The position numbers and the translations under genes are program-made. From positions 101,656,534 through 101,720,533 of the forward strand of contig NC_070606.1 of assembly GCF_027172205.1 (NCBI RefSeq): a DNA stretch of 64,000 nucleotides, written 5' to 3'. The notes under the pieces are model-generated. The model saw only the letters and a list, made by a program, of their open reading frames with translations, was not told where the DNA came from and ran no database searches. Source of the stretch: Podarcis raffonei. Taxonomy: Eukaryota > Chordata > Lepidosauria > Squamata > Lacertidae. This document shows positions 22,146-31,703 of the stretch, piece by piece (positions within the stretch are counted from its first letter, which is position 1; each line of letters starts with the position of its first letter).

Positions 22146-22226
22146 TTATCTGAGGGAGGCATCCAGCGCCCGGGAGGCGAAGATCTGCCCTGCGCAGATG
22201 TTGGGCAGGTCTGTCTGGTGAGATAA
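22146..22226. promoter_or_regulatory. paired GATA motifs at the putative LRR-mucin promoter
   Basis: AGATAA occurs on the minus strand at 22,146-22,151 and on the plus strand at 22,221-22,226, 55-135 bp upstream of the predicted ATG. GGAAG (Ets-like) strings lie nearby at 22,029-22,035. GATA plus Ets sites are common in megakaryocyte and thrombocyte promoters. No TATA box was recognised. Suggestive only. Confidence 0.3.
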
Positions 22227-22462
22227 AGGGTCCCAGGTGACGAATTCTTGTCACAAAACTGGGCATCAGCCAAGGCCTGGGCCCGGCTCTTAGCTGGGAA
22301 GGGTCCCTCTGGGACCATAGAATTGCAGAGTTAGATGGGACCCCCCCCCCCAGCATATGGGTTCTCCGAGGGTGAGGCAGGACACCCTGGAGAGGCAGGA
22401 AAAGGTGACAAGTGGACAGGAAGATTCAGAGACAACCCAAGAAACATTCAAGCATCTCTGTA

Positions 22463-22812
22463 AGGTAAAGGGACCCCTGATCATTAGGTCCAGTCATGGC
22501 CGACTCTGGGGTTGTGGCGCTCATCTCGCTTTACTGGCCGAGGGAGCCGGCGTACAGCTTCCGAGTCATGTGGCCAGCATGACTAAGCCGCTTTTGGCGA
22601 ACCAGAGCAGCGCACGGAAACACCGTTTACCTTCCCACCGGAGCGGTACCTATTTATCTACTTGTACTTTGATGTGCTTTTGAACTGCTAGGTTGGCAGG
22701 AGCAGGGACCGAGCAACGGGAGCTCACCCCATCGCGGGGATTTGAACCACCAACCTTCTGACCGGCAAGTCCTAGGCTCTGTGGTTTAACCCACAGCGCC
22801 ACCCGCGTCCCA
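22463..22812 (-). mobile_element. Sauria-type SINE, near full length
   Basis: The tRNA head is at the right end (GGTTCAAATCCCC-type B box when read on the minus strand), with the GGTAAAGGGACCCC 3' end at the left. It lies just upstream of the LRR-mucin gene, next to a CR1 tail fragment (22,310-22,345). Confidence 0.85.
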
Positions 22813-22839
22813 GTATAGTATAGCCTTTTCTACATGCTC

Positions 22840-23140
22840 ACAGACCAACTGTGGAATTATCTGTTCTAGGACCTTTCCTGGTATCCATGTCAAGCTCACC
22901 TATTGGTAGTAACCTGGGTCTTCCTTTTCTCCCCTTTTTGAAGATGAGGACAACATTTGCCCACCTCCCGTCTGTAGGGACCTCACCTGTTCTCCAAGAA
23001 TTCTTAGAGATAATAGACACAGGCTCTGAAATTACATCTGCAGGCTCCTTTAGTACCCTTGGATGCAGCTCATCAGGACCCGGAGATTTAAATTCCTTTA
23101 AGATAGCTAGGTGTTCCCTTACTACCTTTTCCTATCTTGT
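22840..23140 (-). mobile_element. CR1 LINE reverse-transcriptase fragment
   Basis: Minus-strand translation contains SWRTGEVPTDGRWANVV and IFKKGRKG, matching the CR1 pattern TGEVPxDWRxANVxPIFKKG. Upstream, DELHPRVLKEPA matches the preceding PDxLHPRVLKE block. It is an internal fragment. Confidence 0.8.
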
Positions 23141-23248
23141 TCTTCATTTTGTATTTTCAAATACAGGAAGAGAGAGCATATTTAACCCTTTCCCTCCCAT
23201 CCCCCTGTCCCAATTAAAACTTCGTATCAAAAACAGCATGCACAATCA

Positions 23249-23450
23249 TACCTCAGGTTACAGGAGCTTCAGGTTGCATTTTTTCAGGTTACAGACTGCC
23301 AAAACCTGGAAATACTGGAAGGGGTTACTTCCAGGTTTCAGTGGTTGCACATGCGCCGAATTGCAACCTGCGCATGCGCAGACGCGCCGCTGCAGGTTGA
23401 GAACGCTGCAGGTTGTCAATGTGCATCCCGCATGGACCACATTCGCAACC
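23249..23450. repeat. unclassified CpG-rich interspersed repeat
   Basis: Repeated CAGGTTRCA-type strings with CpG-rich GCGCATGCGCAGACGCG suggest a DNA-element remnant. No clean terminal repeats were found. Confidence 0.35.
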
Positions 23451-23561
23451 CAAGCGTCCACTTTATACATATACCATATGACTTCCCTTCCGCCTTTTTC
23501 CTGGTTCCTTTGCTTTTCTGCTGCTCCGCGTAATCCACATCTTTTTAATCATCCAATTTGT

Positions 23562-23870
23562 TATACACATGGAATCTATCCCATAAGGAGATAGTCCCTT
23601 TGTGCTCTGTTGCCTGGAAGAAACAAGGCATCTCTAGCTAAAGAGATGTTGCTTCTTCTATGAATGGAGCCAGAGAGAGGGGGGGGCTTTGTGCCTTGCC
23701 CTTTTGTGTTACCTGGACAGGTAAGGTCACGCCCATCTCTAGGCACATGTAGAGGAAGTTTGCCCCAGCCCAGGAGGAAACAGGAAGTTTTCTACTGGCT
23801 GGTACAAAGCATCCCCTTGCATGTCCACTCTAGGAATGCTGTACAAGACTTCTCCACCTTTGTGCCAAGA
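23562..23870 (-). mobile_element. partial LTR, family B (fossil)
   Basis: It shares GAATCTATCCCATAAGGAGA and GTCACGCCCATCTCT with the 14,896-16,026 copy, in the same orientation. It is part of an LTR only. Confidence 0.6.
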
Positions 23871-23884
23871 AGGCTCTAGCTGTG

Positions 23885-24169
23885 GACGTTGCGTATAGTA
23901 GTAAACTCTCTTGTTTTGGGGGGACCTCTGTTTTTATCATCCCCAAGAGAAAAATGTCAGGTGTTTGGGGAAAAGTTTTTTAAATATCTTTTTAAATTTA
24001 TTATATATAGTTTCCCAAGATTCCTTAATTATTTTACAGGACATGTCAATAAAAGATCCCTCAATTTCATTACACTTCCAACATATACCTTTTTCTTTTT
24101 TTAGACATTTTCGCCAATCTGGTAGGTGTTAAATACTATCTGTGGGCCATTTTCATCATTTTTTTTTAA

Positions 24170-24216
<47 letters not shown>
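23885..24216 (-). mobile_element. diverged L1 LINE fragment with (TTA)n tract
   Basis: Plus-strand text reads as the reverse of the L1 ORF2 C-terminal Cys/His region (ACACTTCCAACATATACC corresponds to the CWKC motif). A (TTA)n microsatellite follows at about 24,173-24,213. Confidence 0.5.
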
Positions 24217-24218
<2 letters not shown>

Positions 24219-24319
24219 ATTTTGCTAGAGTTATAACCTATGCCCAGTTAGGAATGTGTGCTTACCCTTACCCCATGCCCACAAGAAGTTCCCACACAAA
24301 AGGAATAAAGAAAGCTTGG

Positions 24320-24325
24320 TTTATT
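24320..24325 (-). promoter_or_regulatory. CPN2: candidate CPN2 poly(A) signal
   Basis: AATAAA on the minus strand, 355 bp downstream of the CPN2 stop codon. It is the first canonical hexamer found after the stop. A 3' UTR of about 370 bases follows if it is used. Confidence 0.5.
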
Positions 24326-24596
24326 ATAGGAAATGAAAGTGACAGAATATATAAATGCTGCTTCAGGCAGCAAATCCTACAAGCCCTGCCCTGGGAGGCA
24401 GTGGATCCATGCTTTCAGAATCCCCACTGGGTGTCCTTTGGGATCCTGGGAGACCCGCAGATAAATCTACACAGACAAAGCCTGATGTGGGTCACAAAGG
24501 CTTCTGTTTCTGTTTCTGTTAGTGTCTGTGATGACACCAAGCACGTCCTGACGACAGCCCTGCAGTGTAGGTCTCCCTCATCCCCACGAGCCCCCT

Positions 24597-24644
24597 CTCT
24601 CCGGAGGGCCACCCCCCGTTCTCTCCGGAGGGCCACCCCCCGTT
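24597..24644. repeat. two-copy 24-bp tandem repeat in the CPN2 3' UTR
   Basis: The unit at 24,597-24,620 (begins CTCTCCGGAGGG, ends CCCCGTT) is repeated exactly at 24,621-24,644, and a partial third unit follows. It lies about 35 bp past the stop codon. Confidence 0.85.
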
Positions 24645-24679
24645 CTCCGGACCACACTGGCAGGGCGGGGATGCTGGCC

Positions 24680-26350
24680 TCAGGGGGCTTCCGAGGGGGC
24701 TGCCGCCGCCTCCCCTCCGGGCAGGGGCTCAATGCTCACGGCCACCTGGACCTTCACGGCGCCGCAGCCCGAGTCCAGGATCCAGTCCTTGCTGAAACGC
24801 TGCCCTGCCTCCTGCAGGCTCTCTCCTGGCGGGAGACTCAGGCTAAGCTGGCGGCAAGCGTCGCGGTCGCACGCCAGGTGGATGGCCCCTGCCGGATCCT
24901 GGTAGGTGCACGGAGGGCGGGCGCTGGGTTCCGCGGAGGTCTCGTCCATCCCCGGCTCCGCCCGGCACCGGGAGGGCGCGAGGCCCCGCCGACAGACCAG
25001 CTGCTCTTTCTGCACGGCCGGCAGGCTCAGCCCCTGCAGGTGAGCCGGGCTCCTGCACAAGGCCCGCGCGTTGATCAGGGGGTCCGTGTCCTGGAGCCAG
25101 TCTTTCAGGGGGGCCAGGTGGCAGTCGCACGTCCAGGGGTTGCCCTTCAGGGCCACGTTGGCCAGGATGACGTTGCCCTCGAAGACCCCCTCCGACAGGG
25201 TGGCCAGCTGGTTGTGGGACAGGTCCAAGGCCTCCAGGGTGCTGAGGTTGGCAAAGACGCCCCTCGGCAGGGCGGTGAGGTTGTTGTGGCTCAGCTGCAG
25301 CCTGGCAAGGGCGCTCAGGCCCCGGAAGACCCCGGCGGGCAGGTGGGCGAGGCGGTTGTGCGATAGCCCCAGGAACGCCAGGCTGCCCAGGTTGCCAAAC
25401 AGCCCCTCGGGGATGCTCTGGAGACGGTTGCCCGCCAGGGAGAGCTCGGCGAGGTGAGGGGTGCCCTGGAAGAGCCCGTCGGGCAGCTCCGCCAAGCGGT
25501 TGCCGTCCAGGTAGAGGAAGGTGAGGTTGCGCTGGGCGGAGAAGACCGCGGCTGGCAGGCGCTCCAGGGCGTTGTGCTGGAGGTGGAGGCGCGTCAGGGC
25601 GCTCAGCGGGGCGAAGGTGCCCGGGGGCAGCTCTGCCAGGGCGTTGCCGTCCAAGAAGAGCTCCCGGAGCTCTCTCAGGGGGCCGAAGAGGCCGGCGGAG
25701 AGGCCAGCCAGGCGGTTGTCGCTCAGCTTCAGCACCCGCAGGGCCGAAAGCGGGCCGAAGACCTCCGCGAGCAGCTCCGCGAGGTGGTTTTGGGACAAGG
25801 TGAGGGTCTTGAGGGATGACAGCGGGCGGAAGACGCCCTGGGGCAGAGACTCGACCTCGTTCCCCTGGAGGTGGAGGGCTTCTAGGCGCGGCGTGTTGCT
25901 GAACAGCTCCGTCTCCAGGCTTTTGATGGGGCTGAACTTGAGGGCGAGGGTGCTGAGGTTGGTCAAGCCCAGAAAGGCCTCTCCGCTCAGAGCGCTCAGC
26001 TGGCTGGACGAGATCTCCAGCTCCCGGAGGTCCGGCAGCCCCTCGAAAGCCGCGCGTCCCAGACACTCCAGGGGGCTGCCCAGGAAGGCGAGTTTGGCGA
26101 GGCGGAGACTGCCGGTTCTGTTGGCGAAAGCCCCGCTCTGAAGCGAGAACAGGGGGGCTCCCACGAAGAAGAGCTGGGTGGCGCCGGCGGGGACCCCCTC
26201 GGGGATGTCCTCCAGACCTTCATCCGAGCAGAAGACGGTCAGGTTCCCAAAGCACTGGCACAGAGCCGGGCAGGGAACCGCGGGGCCACCGGGCTGTGCC
26301 AGGGCCGAGAGGCAAAGCAGCAGGAAGTGCCCGACGGCCACCCATTTGCC
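24680..26350 (-). CDS. CPN2: carboxypeptidase N subunit 2 (CPN2), exon 2
   Basis: Large non-catalytic subunit of plasma carboxypeptidase N (kininase I). In known species it is secreted by liver, and it binds and stabilises the catalytic CPN1. Exon 2 plus the 11 codons of exon 1 give about 567 residues, against 545 in human. Seen: hydrophobic signal (FLLLCLSALA), LRR N-cap with CPALCQC and VFCSDEGLEDIPEG (human VFCSDEELATVP), about 13 LRRs of 24 residues, LRR C-cap with NPWTCDCHL, and the CPN2-specific C-terminal module (CTYQDPAGAIHLACD; human CTYSNPEGTVVLACD). No membrane anchor is seen, as expected. There is no in-frame ATG at the 5' end of this exon. It begins at GGC after the acceptor CTCTCCCGCAG, and the start lies at 27,990. 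The ATG at 26,345 is out of frame. Confidence 0.96.
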   Translation of the reverse strand, partial: GKWVAVGHFLLLCLSALAQPGGPAVPCPALCQCFGNLTVFCSDEGLEDIPEGVPAGATQLFFVGAPLFSLQSGAFANRTGSLRLAKLAFLGSPLECLGRAAFEGLPDLRELEISSSQLSALSGEAFLGLTNLSTLALKFSPIKSLETELFSNTPRLEALHLQGNEVESLPQGVFRPLSSLKTLTLSQNHLAELLAEVFGPLSALRVLKLSDNRLAGLSAGLFGPLRELRELFLDGNALAELPPGTFAPLSALTRLHLQHNALERLPAAVFSAQRNLTFLYLDGNRLAELPDGLFQGTPHLAELSLAGNRLQSIPEGLFGNLGSLAFLGLSHNRLAHLPAGVFRGLSALARLQLSHNNLTALPRGVFANLSTLEALDLSHNQLATLSEGVFEGNVILANVALKGNPWTCDCHLAPLKDWLQDTDPLINARALCRSPAHLQGLSLPAVQKEQLVCRRGLAPSRCRAEPGMDETSAEPSARPPCTYQDPAGAIHLACDRDACRQLSLSLPPGESLQEAGQRFSKDWILDSGCGAVKVQVAVSIEPLPGGEAAAAPSEAP

Positions 26351-26566
26351 CTGCGGGAGAGGAAGGTAAAGGAAGGCCAGTAAGTGCGGGGATGTTCAGG
26401 AAGGCAGGAGAGGATATGCTGTTCGACCACTGAGCGCAGGAGAGCGCTGAGGCCAGGCTGGCCCAGGAGGCAAAAGAGAAAATGCTGCTGCTGTGGAAGG
26501 ACGTGTGGATCCAGAATTGGCCTCCACAGTCACTTACGGACTCACTGTTAAAACCATGTTCATGGA

Positions 26567-26726
26567 AGAAAGTGCCTGTGTGGTATCAAGAGGCAGGGAG
26601 TTCCAGAGGGTAGGGGCTGCCACTTCTTCTTCTTTGGCGATCCCTCATAGCTGAGTAAAAGAAGAAGAAGTGGCAGCCCCTACCCTCTGGAACTCCCTGC
26701 CTCTTGATACCACACAGGCACTTTCT
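26567..26726. repeat. perfect 69-bp inverted repeat (hairpin) in CPN2 intron 1
   Basis: The arm at 26,567-26,635 is the exact reverse complement of 26,658-26,726, with a 22-bp loop. The right arm continues into an L2 LINE (GGAACTCCCTGCCTCTTGAT), so the right arm is the original and the left arm an inverted copy. CPN2 pre-mRNA would carry a 69-bp perfect duplex. Confidence 0.97.
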
Positions 26727-26960
26727 CTGGTCTCTTTTTAACACCTTTCTAAAAACTTGCTTGTCTAAAAACAGTCTTCAAGCCTGTCCAGATGCTTGAA
26801 AAGCTGGTGTGAATTTAAAGCTCTTTCAGTATTTTAATTTTTTATATGTTTTAAAACTGTTCTTGTAAACTTTTCTTGATTTTATAGTTTTATCTTTATG
26901 TAAACCACGTTGAGGGTGTGGATGGTTTTGTGTGTTTTTTACAGTTAAGAAGTGTAGACA
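26665..26960 (+). mobile_element. L2-type LINE 3' end
   Basis: It starts with the NSL-P-coding CTCTGGAACTCCCTGCC segment and runs through AACTGTTCTTGTAAACTTT to GTAAACCACGTTGAGG, typical of L2-group 3' ends. It lies in CPN2 intron 1. Confidence 0.6.
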
Positions 26961-26999
26961 TTTTATGAAATGATGATAATGAATAATTTGCCTTGACTG

Positions 27000-27690
27000 C
27001 TAAACAGTGTCACTGGCTGGGGGCTTGTCGGGGCTTCTGCTCCCCCCCCCCCCAGAAAGCACGGATCCAAAGGGCACTCGTCTCCTTCCTTTAGCTCTGG
27101 CTTTGAGTTCCATCCCATATCCATATCCTCATCTAGGTGCCCTTTTTCTGCCCCCAGGAGGGGCACTTAGTTGCTGGCAAGAGCCCTGTGTCTTCCTACA
27201 TATGTGAGAGACACTATTGGCGGTTTTTTTGCTGTAAGGGGAAAATCCTCATTTGTTTGTTGGGAGAGGCCTCTGACGCAACGCAGAGAATGAGGAGGGC
27301 ATTTCATTTTTTTAAAAAATGCCAGCGATGGACAAGGGCACCAGGTCGCCCCTGCCTTTCCTGTAAGCCAGTGGCTGGGGGGCTTCCCTCTGCCCACTCC
27401 CCCTGCCATAACAAATTGGGGCACGTGATGTTGGACCGTCCTTGTGCAATGGCACAAGGGGCACCAGCCTCTGCCTTACCCTTAAAGCACGTTCAAAGTG
27501 CATTCCGCCCCTAAAACACACACACCAATGGGAACAGTAGTTTAGCCCTCAAAGAGCTCAATCCCCAGCACCCTTCGCAAACTGTGGGTCCCAGGATCCT
27601 CTGACCGGCTTCACATATCTGGTGCAGGAACGGCATTAGACCAGATTCTCACTCCCTGCTGGCAGGGCTCAAATCTGAGCAGCCACACCC
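27000..27690. other. CPN2 intron 1, old repeat traces
   Basis: No exon recognised. A short conserved-repeat string (GCAAACTGTGGGTCCCAGGA) lies near 27,576. Otherwise unassigned. Confidence 0.35.
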
Positions 27691-27694
27691 AAAT

Positions 27695-27795
27695 CACAGA
27701 ATTGTAGAGTGGGAGGGTGATCTAGCCCAGTTGCCCTGCCATGGAGGAATCACAGCTTCAGAATCCCCACCCTAATTCTGCTTAAAACCCTCCAC
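27695..27795 (-). mobile_element. CR1 tail
   Basis: Reads CACAGAATTGTAGAGTGGGA through CTGCTTAAAACCCTCCACC, the minus-strand CR1 3' end. Confidence 0.65.
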
Positions 27796-27957
27796 CACCA
27801 GGGCGACCTCAAAGGACCCATTGCTCTCCCCATGCCCAGCAATGAGAGAACCCCCTCAACTGAGAGCCCAGACCCCTTTGCCCTGCCCACCCCGCCCTCT
27901 GCTAAAAGGGGGGCTTGGTTTGCTCCTGCCCATTTCGGGGGACCCCTGGGCACTTAC

Positions 27958-27990
27958 CCTGGGCGGGTCCAGGCCCTCAGGCAGAGCCAT
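27958..27990 (-). CDS. CPN2: CPN2 first coding exon
   Basis: ATG at 27,990 sits in an excellent initiation context (GGCACCATGG). Eleven codons (MALPEGLDPPR) end at a consensus donor, AGG then GTAAGT, at 27,957-27,952. The exon ends in phase 0 and joins in frame to GGC-AAA-TGG at 26,350. This gives MALPEGLDPPR-GKW ahead of the hydrophobic core, so the intron (26,351-27,957) splits the signal peptide. An upstream in-frame ATG at 28,053 would add 21 residues but has a weaker context. Minus-strand GGCAAACACTG just upstream resembles a FOXA (liver) site. Confidence 0.8.
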
Positions 27991-28317
27991 GGTGCCGTCC
28001 TCCCTCCTCTGCCTGCCAGAAAAAACTCTCGCACTGCAGTGTTTGCCAGCCAAGATGGGAAGTCACTGACCCACCAAGTGGGACGGACCTGGCGGTCCTG
28101 CTTATCGGAGGCCCCGTCCTGGGTCCCCGCAGATTCCGGGCAAGGGCCGGTGGCCTCAGAGGGGGCGGGGAGGGCACTGGCCTCTGGGCAAACAGGCAGC
28201 AGGAAGGACTGCCTGGAGGTAGCAGAGGCACCTGGGGGGGCACGACTCTGCCCTTGCCAAGAGCGGGCCCTGCCATCCCAGGGCTTGGCAAGCTGCCTCT
28301 CTCAAAAAGATCTCTCT

Positions 28318-28515
28318 CAAAGTATCGTAGGACAAGTTCATGGAGCAGAAGAGGGCTGTCAATGGCTCCCAGCCAGGATGGCTCTGCTCTGCCCCCACAG
28401 ATAGAGGCAGCGATGCTTCTGAAACCACTGGAAACGGAGAGTGTTGCTCTTGTGTTCGAATCCTGCTGTGGTTTCCCTTTGGGGAATCTGGTCAGCTCCT
28501 GTGAGAACCAAGCGG
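28318..28515 (+). mobile_element. CR1/L3-type LINE 3' end
   Basis: Same family as 35,352-35,600, containing GACAAGTTCATGGAGCAGAA and GTGTTCGAATCCTGC. Its distance from the CPN2 start (over 300 bp) puts it at the edge of the promoter region. Confidence 0.6.
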
Positions 28516-28754
28516 GGGAAGGAGGGGGAGCTGGAGGTGTAAAAACGAGACTCTTTTGCTGAATTAATTACGCTGAATAGTTTTCATTGGATTTTAAATA
28601 CCGTATATGCGCAATTAGTTATCACGGCTTTGCATTTTAGTGCGCGATTGTCTTCTTTGCTGGTTGTGCAATCCTGCTATTCCGAATAGGGCTTTTTAGA
28701 GTGTGTATGGGAGAATGGGGCACTGGCAACTGGGCAGGGGTGGCCCCTAAAAGC

Positions 28755-29085
28755 AGCGGCAGAGCAAGCCGATTGGGCGCCTGGGGCAGCACCCATGCCC
28801 TGCGCCCAGGGCCGGGCCAGGTGAGCCAGGGCCGGACACATTGTGGGGTCTCCGAGGAGTCTGCCTGCCTCCTCCCCCTCAGCCGCCCTACAGCTGAGGG
28901 GGAGGTGGCAGGTGGACCGTTTGGGGCAGAGCGGAGCCTGCGGGTGCCCAAGCCACTGCATTACTCCCAGGAGAGACGCATGGCTCAGGGGCACTGCAGG
29001 CCCCATAGCGAGTGCCGCCTGGCATTTTGTCACCCCCTCAGGGGTGACACCCGGGGCGTCCCGCACCCCCCTTCCTCCACCCTTG
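28755..29085. repeat. GC-rich interspersed repeat, unclassified
   Basis: GC-rich block containing GGGTGACACCCGGGGCG. It shares composition and short strings with the insert at 1,638-2,008. The open frames across it are antisense pairs without a domain, so it is treated as a repeat. Confidence 0.35.
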
Positions 29086-29814
29086 CCTAAAAGCTAGGGA
29101 ATCACTTTTGGTGCCTTCAATACTGGAGGGGAGCGAGTGGGAGAGGCTGAGCAGCTTCTGCTTTTGAGCAGGAAAGCGGTTTTCCCTTCCTCTAAAGAGC
29201 ATCCCCTACAAAGGGCCTCTCCTGCCTTATCTGGTGCAGAAAATAAAAGGGAGAAGAGGATCCCCACCCCGTGCTTAATCAGTATGTTTTTCGCTTTTTG
29301 GAGAACAGCAAATAACAGAGGAAGGTTTGATTTTGCAATATGCGGAGGCCGGCCTGGCATGCGGCAGAAACCACCAGTCGTTCCTTAATTCCTTCCCTCC
29401 AAACACTTCTGGGCTGCTCTTCAATTAAAACTACCCAGGGCTGTTTTGCCTTCAAAGGACCAGATGCGGGATGAGGGGAGCCAGCCCACAATACCTGGTA
29501 TCTCAGGAGTTGCCATGCCCGCCTGGGCACCGAGGACAGTCGCTCACTCATTCACCCCACGCCACTCCTGCTGCCACGTCCGGAGGACTCCTGGATGGGC
29601 CCGTGGCCAGGAGAGCCAGCCCTGCTGCTGCTGCTGCCTGCATGCTGAGCCCTCGACTTGGACCCCGCAGCAGCCCCCTGAGCGCAGGAGGGATTTGCGC
29701 ATTGGTGGGAGAAGTGTGGGGCTTGGAAGATTCTCCACTGTTTGGCTCCAGAGAGTTCACAGCAGCCACAGGTCTGGAAGTCAAACCAGCTGAGGTCCAG
29801 CTCTGAGGGCCTTC

Positions 29815-30061
29815 TGGCGGTTCCCTCACTGTGAGAAGTGAGGTTACAGGGAACCAGGCAGAGGGCCTTCTCGGTAGTGGCACCCGCCCTGTGGAATACC
29901 CTCCCACCAGATGTCAAAGAAATAAGCAACTACCTGACATTTATAATCCATCTGAAGGCAGCCCTGTTTAGGGACTGATGCTGTATTGTTTTTAATATTT
30001 GGTTGGAAGCTGCCCAGAGTGGCCGGGAAAACCCAACCAGATGAGAGGGGTAAAAATAATA

Positions 30062-30106
<45 letters not shown>
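29815..30106 (+). mobile_element. L2-type LINE 3' end with (ATT)n tail
   Basis: Contains GTTTAGGGACTGATGCTG, then AGCTGCCCAGAGTGGCCGGG, then (ATT)n at about 30,060-30,104. The parallel copies at 39,420 and 43,426 confirm the family. Confidence 0.7.
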
Positions 30107-30107
<1 letters not shown>

Positions 30108-30116
30108 CTGGAGAAG

Positions 30117-30223
30117 TACCGTACATCCACTGTTTCATTCAGAATTTTTTTTCTTGTTTTCCTCCTCTAAAAACTATGTGCGTGTTATGGTCAGGTGCGT
30201 GTTATCGAGTGAAAAATACGGTA
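30117..30223. mobile_element. short MITE
   Basis: About 107 bp with inverted ends TACCGTAC and ATACGGTA. It has an interior GTGCGTGTTATGG duplication. Related ACCGTATATGCGC sequence lies at 28,598. It is a non-autonomous DNA transposon of unassigned superfamily. Confidence 0.5.
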
Positions 30224-30239
30224 GGTGTCTTAGAGGCAG

Positions 30240-30535
30240 CACAAGAGTCATCTTCCAATATTCCAATATCTCAAGGGATGCCACATGGAAGGTGGAGCAA
30301 GTGTGTTCTCTCCTGGTCCAGAAGGGAGGACCCAAATCAACAGATTCAAGTGACCAGAAAGGAGACCCAACACCGGGAGGAACTTGGGAGGTGGGGATGC
30401 TCCTTCCTTGGAGGTTTTTAAACAGAGGTTTGGTGCTGTCCTGGATGCTTGAGCTGAGTTTCCTGCAATGCAGGGGGCTGGACTGGATGCCCTTTGGGGG
30501 TCCCTTCCAACTCTACAATTCTATTATTCCATTCC
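30240..30535 (+). mobile_element. CR1 LINE 3' region
   Basis: It runs from the end of the reverse-transcriptase part through GGAGGTTTTTAAACAGAGG to AACTCTACAATTCTATTATTCC. Confidence 0.7.
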
Positions 30536-30539
30536 GTGT

Positions 30540-31510
30540 GTGCTGGATGTGCTTTAAATGTATGGGGCAGATCCACTCTGAGATTTGGGTTGGGAGGGGG
30601 CAATTTAAGGACCCTGAACTTCACTGCGACCTGAGGAGCAGTTTATATATCGTGAGTTTCAGCCTGGAAATGCATACCAGCCTCAGCCCTGCCTCCAACC
30701 TGCAAAACACTGCAGGGCTGTTGTACCCAATTCACCACCATATGTACACCGATGTCATGAAGCAGACCTAAAAATATCCTCCTGGCCTGAGAGTCCCTGG
30801 GTGCAACACTCCCCCCCCCCAACTGATCAGGGTGTTTGATTTCAGGGGAAGAGAAGTGCAGGGATCCCTCAAGCCCACCCAAAGTTCACAAAATGTAGTC
30901 GGGGCTAAAACCATAACCACATATGTTTTTATTGGGCATTCCACAAACAGAGTGGCTTCGAAAGAGAGTTCTTTCTCCAGGGAATTTGACGCCCCCCAAA
31001 GTGAATCCGTCCGGAGTGTTTCGTCTACAGAGAAAGGAGTGGCGGCCGTCCTCCCAGTGGCTGAATGCCCCAAAGAACCTGGGAGGGGAGAGAGATGCCT
31101 CTGGACAGGGAGCTTCCATGAGACCAGAGGAGGCGGCTGGGACAAGCCAAAGCAGTCCAGCATCCTGCCTTCACAGTGGCCAACCGGATGCCCCATGGGA
31201 AACTCACAGGCAGGATTCGAGCCCCACCTAGGGAGGTGCTGCAGGCCAGTGTTGCCAGCATTGAGCTAGATGGAGAGCAGCGGCCGGGCTTCTTTTGCCC
31301 CCTGACTTTGCAGGGATCCCAGTCTGGCTTCCCAGCAGGGGCCTCCCCTCCCCCCGCTGCAACCCCCACCAGCCCCTGAGCTTCCCCTGCCCCCCAGGGG
31401 CTGAGGACCCTCGCTTAGCACAAGCAGCATGTGGCTCAACCCAGGCCCAGGACCCAAGTCTCCTTCTCTGGCAGGACTGAACCCTGAGGGGGTTACATTT
31501 CATATATTTC
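30540..31510. other. region downstream of LRRC15; possible 3' UTR
   Basis: The nearest minus-strand AATAAA after the LRRC15 stop is at 30,928-30,933, giving a possible 1.2-kb 3' UTR. The human LRRC15 3' UTR is also long. A CR1/L3 fragment in minus orientation lies at about 31,150-31,225. Open frames here overlap each other and lack domains. Confidence 0.3.
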
Positions 31511-31703
31511 ATGGCATTTATATAGCACCTTTTGCTCCAAGGAGCTCCAGACAGTGAGTGTGGTTCTCTTCACAACAGCCCTGCAAGGCAGTCTAGGCTG
31601 AGAGGCAGAGACTGGCCCCCAAGGGGAGCATCACATGGCCAAGAGGGGATTCAAACCCTGGACTCTCCCAGGTTCCTAGTCCAGCGCTCTAACCACTACG
31701 CCA
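31511..31703 (-). mobile_element. tRNA-headed SINE
   Basis: On the minus strand it starts GTGGCGTAGTGGTTAGAGCG (A box), then the B box GGGTTTGAATCCCC, and ends GGTGCTATATAAATG. An older copy lies at 40,320-40,480. Confidence 0.75.

Noticed and set aside
24254-25366. Long plus-strand open frame (370 codons) opposite CPN2
   Set aside because: It is a shadow of the GC-rich minus-strand LRR exon. It has no domain and runs past the gene end into the 3' UTR.
24843-26066. 407-codon minus-strand frame overlapping CPN2 in another frame
   Set aside because: Pro/Arg/Gly-rich translation with no domain; a by-product of high GC in the LRR repeats.
26341-26345. GTG at 26,341 or ATG at 26,345 as the CPN2 start
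   Set aside because: GTG starts are very rare in vertebrates, and the ATG is out of frame. A splice acceptor lies just upstream, and an in-frame ATG exon is at 27,990.
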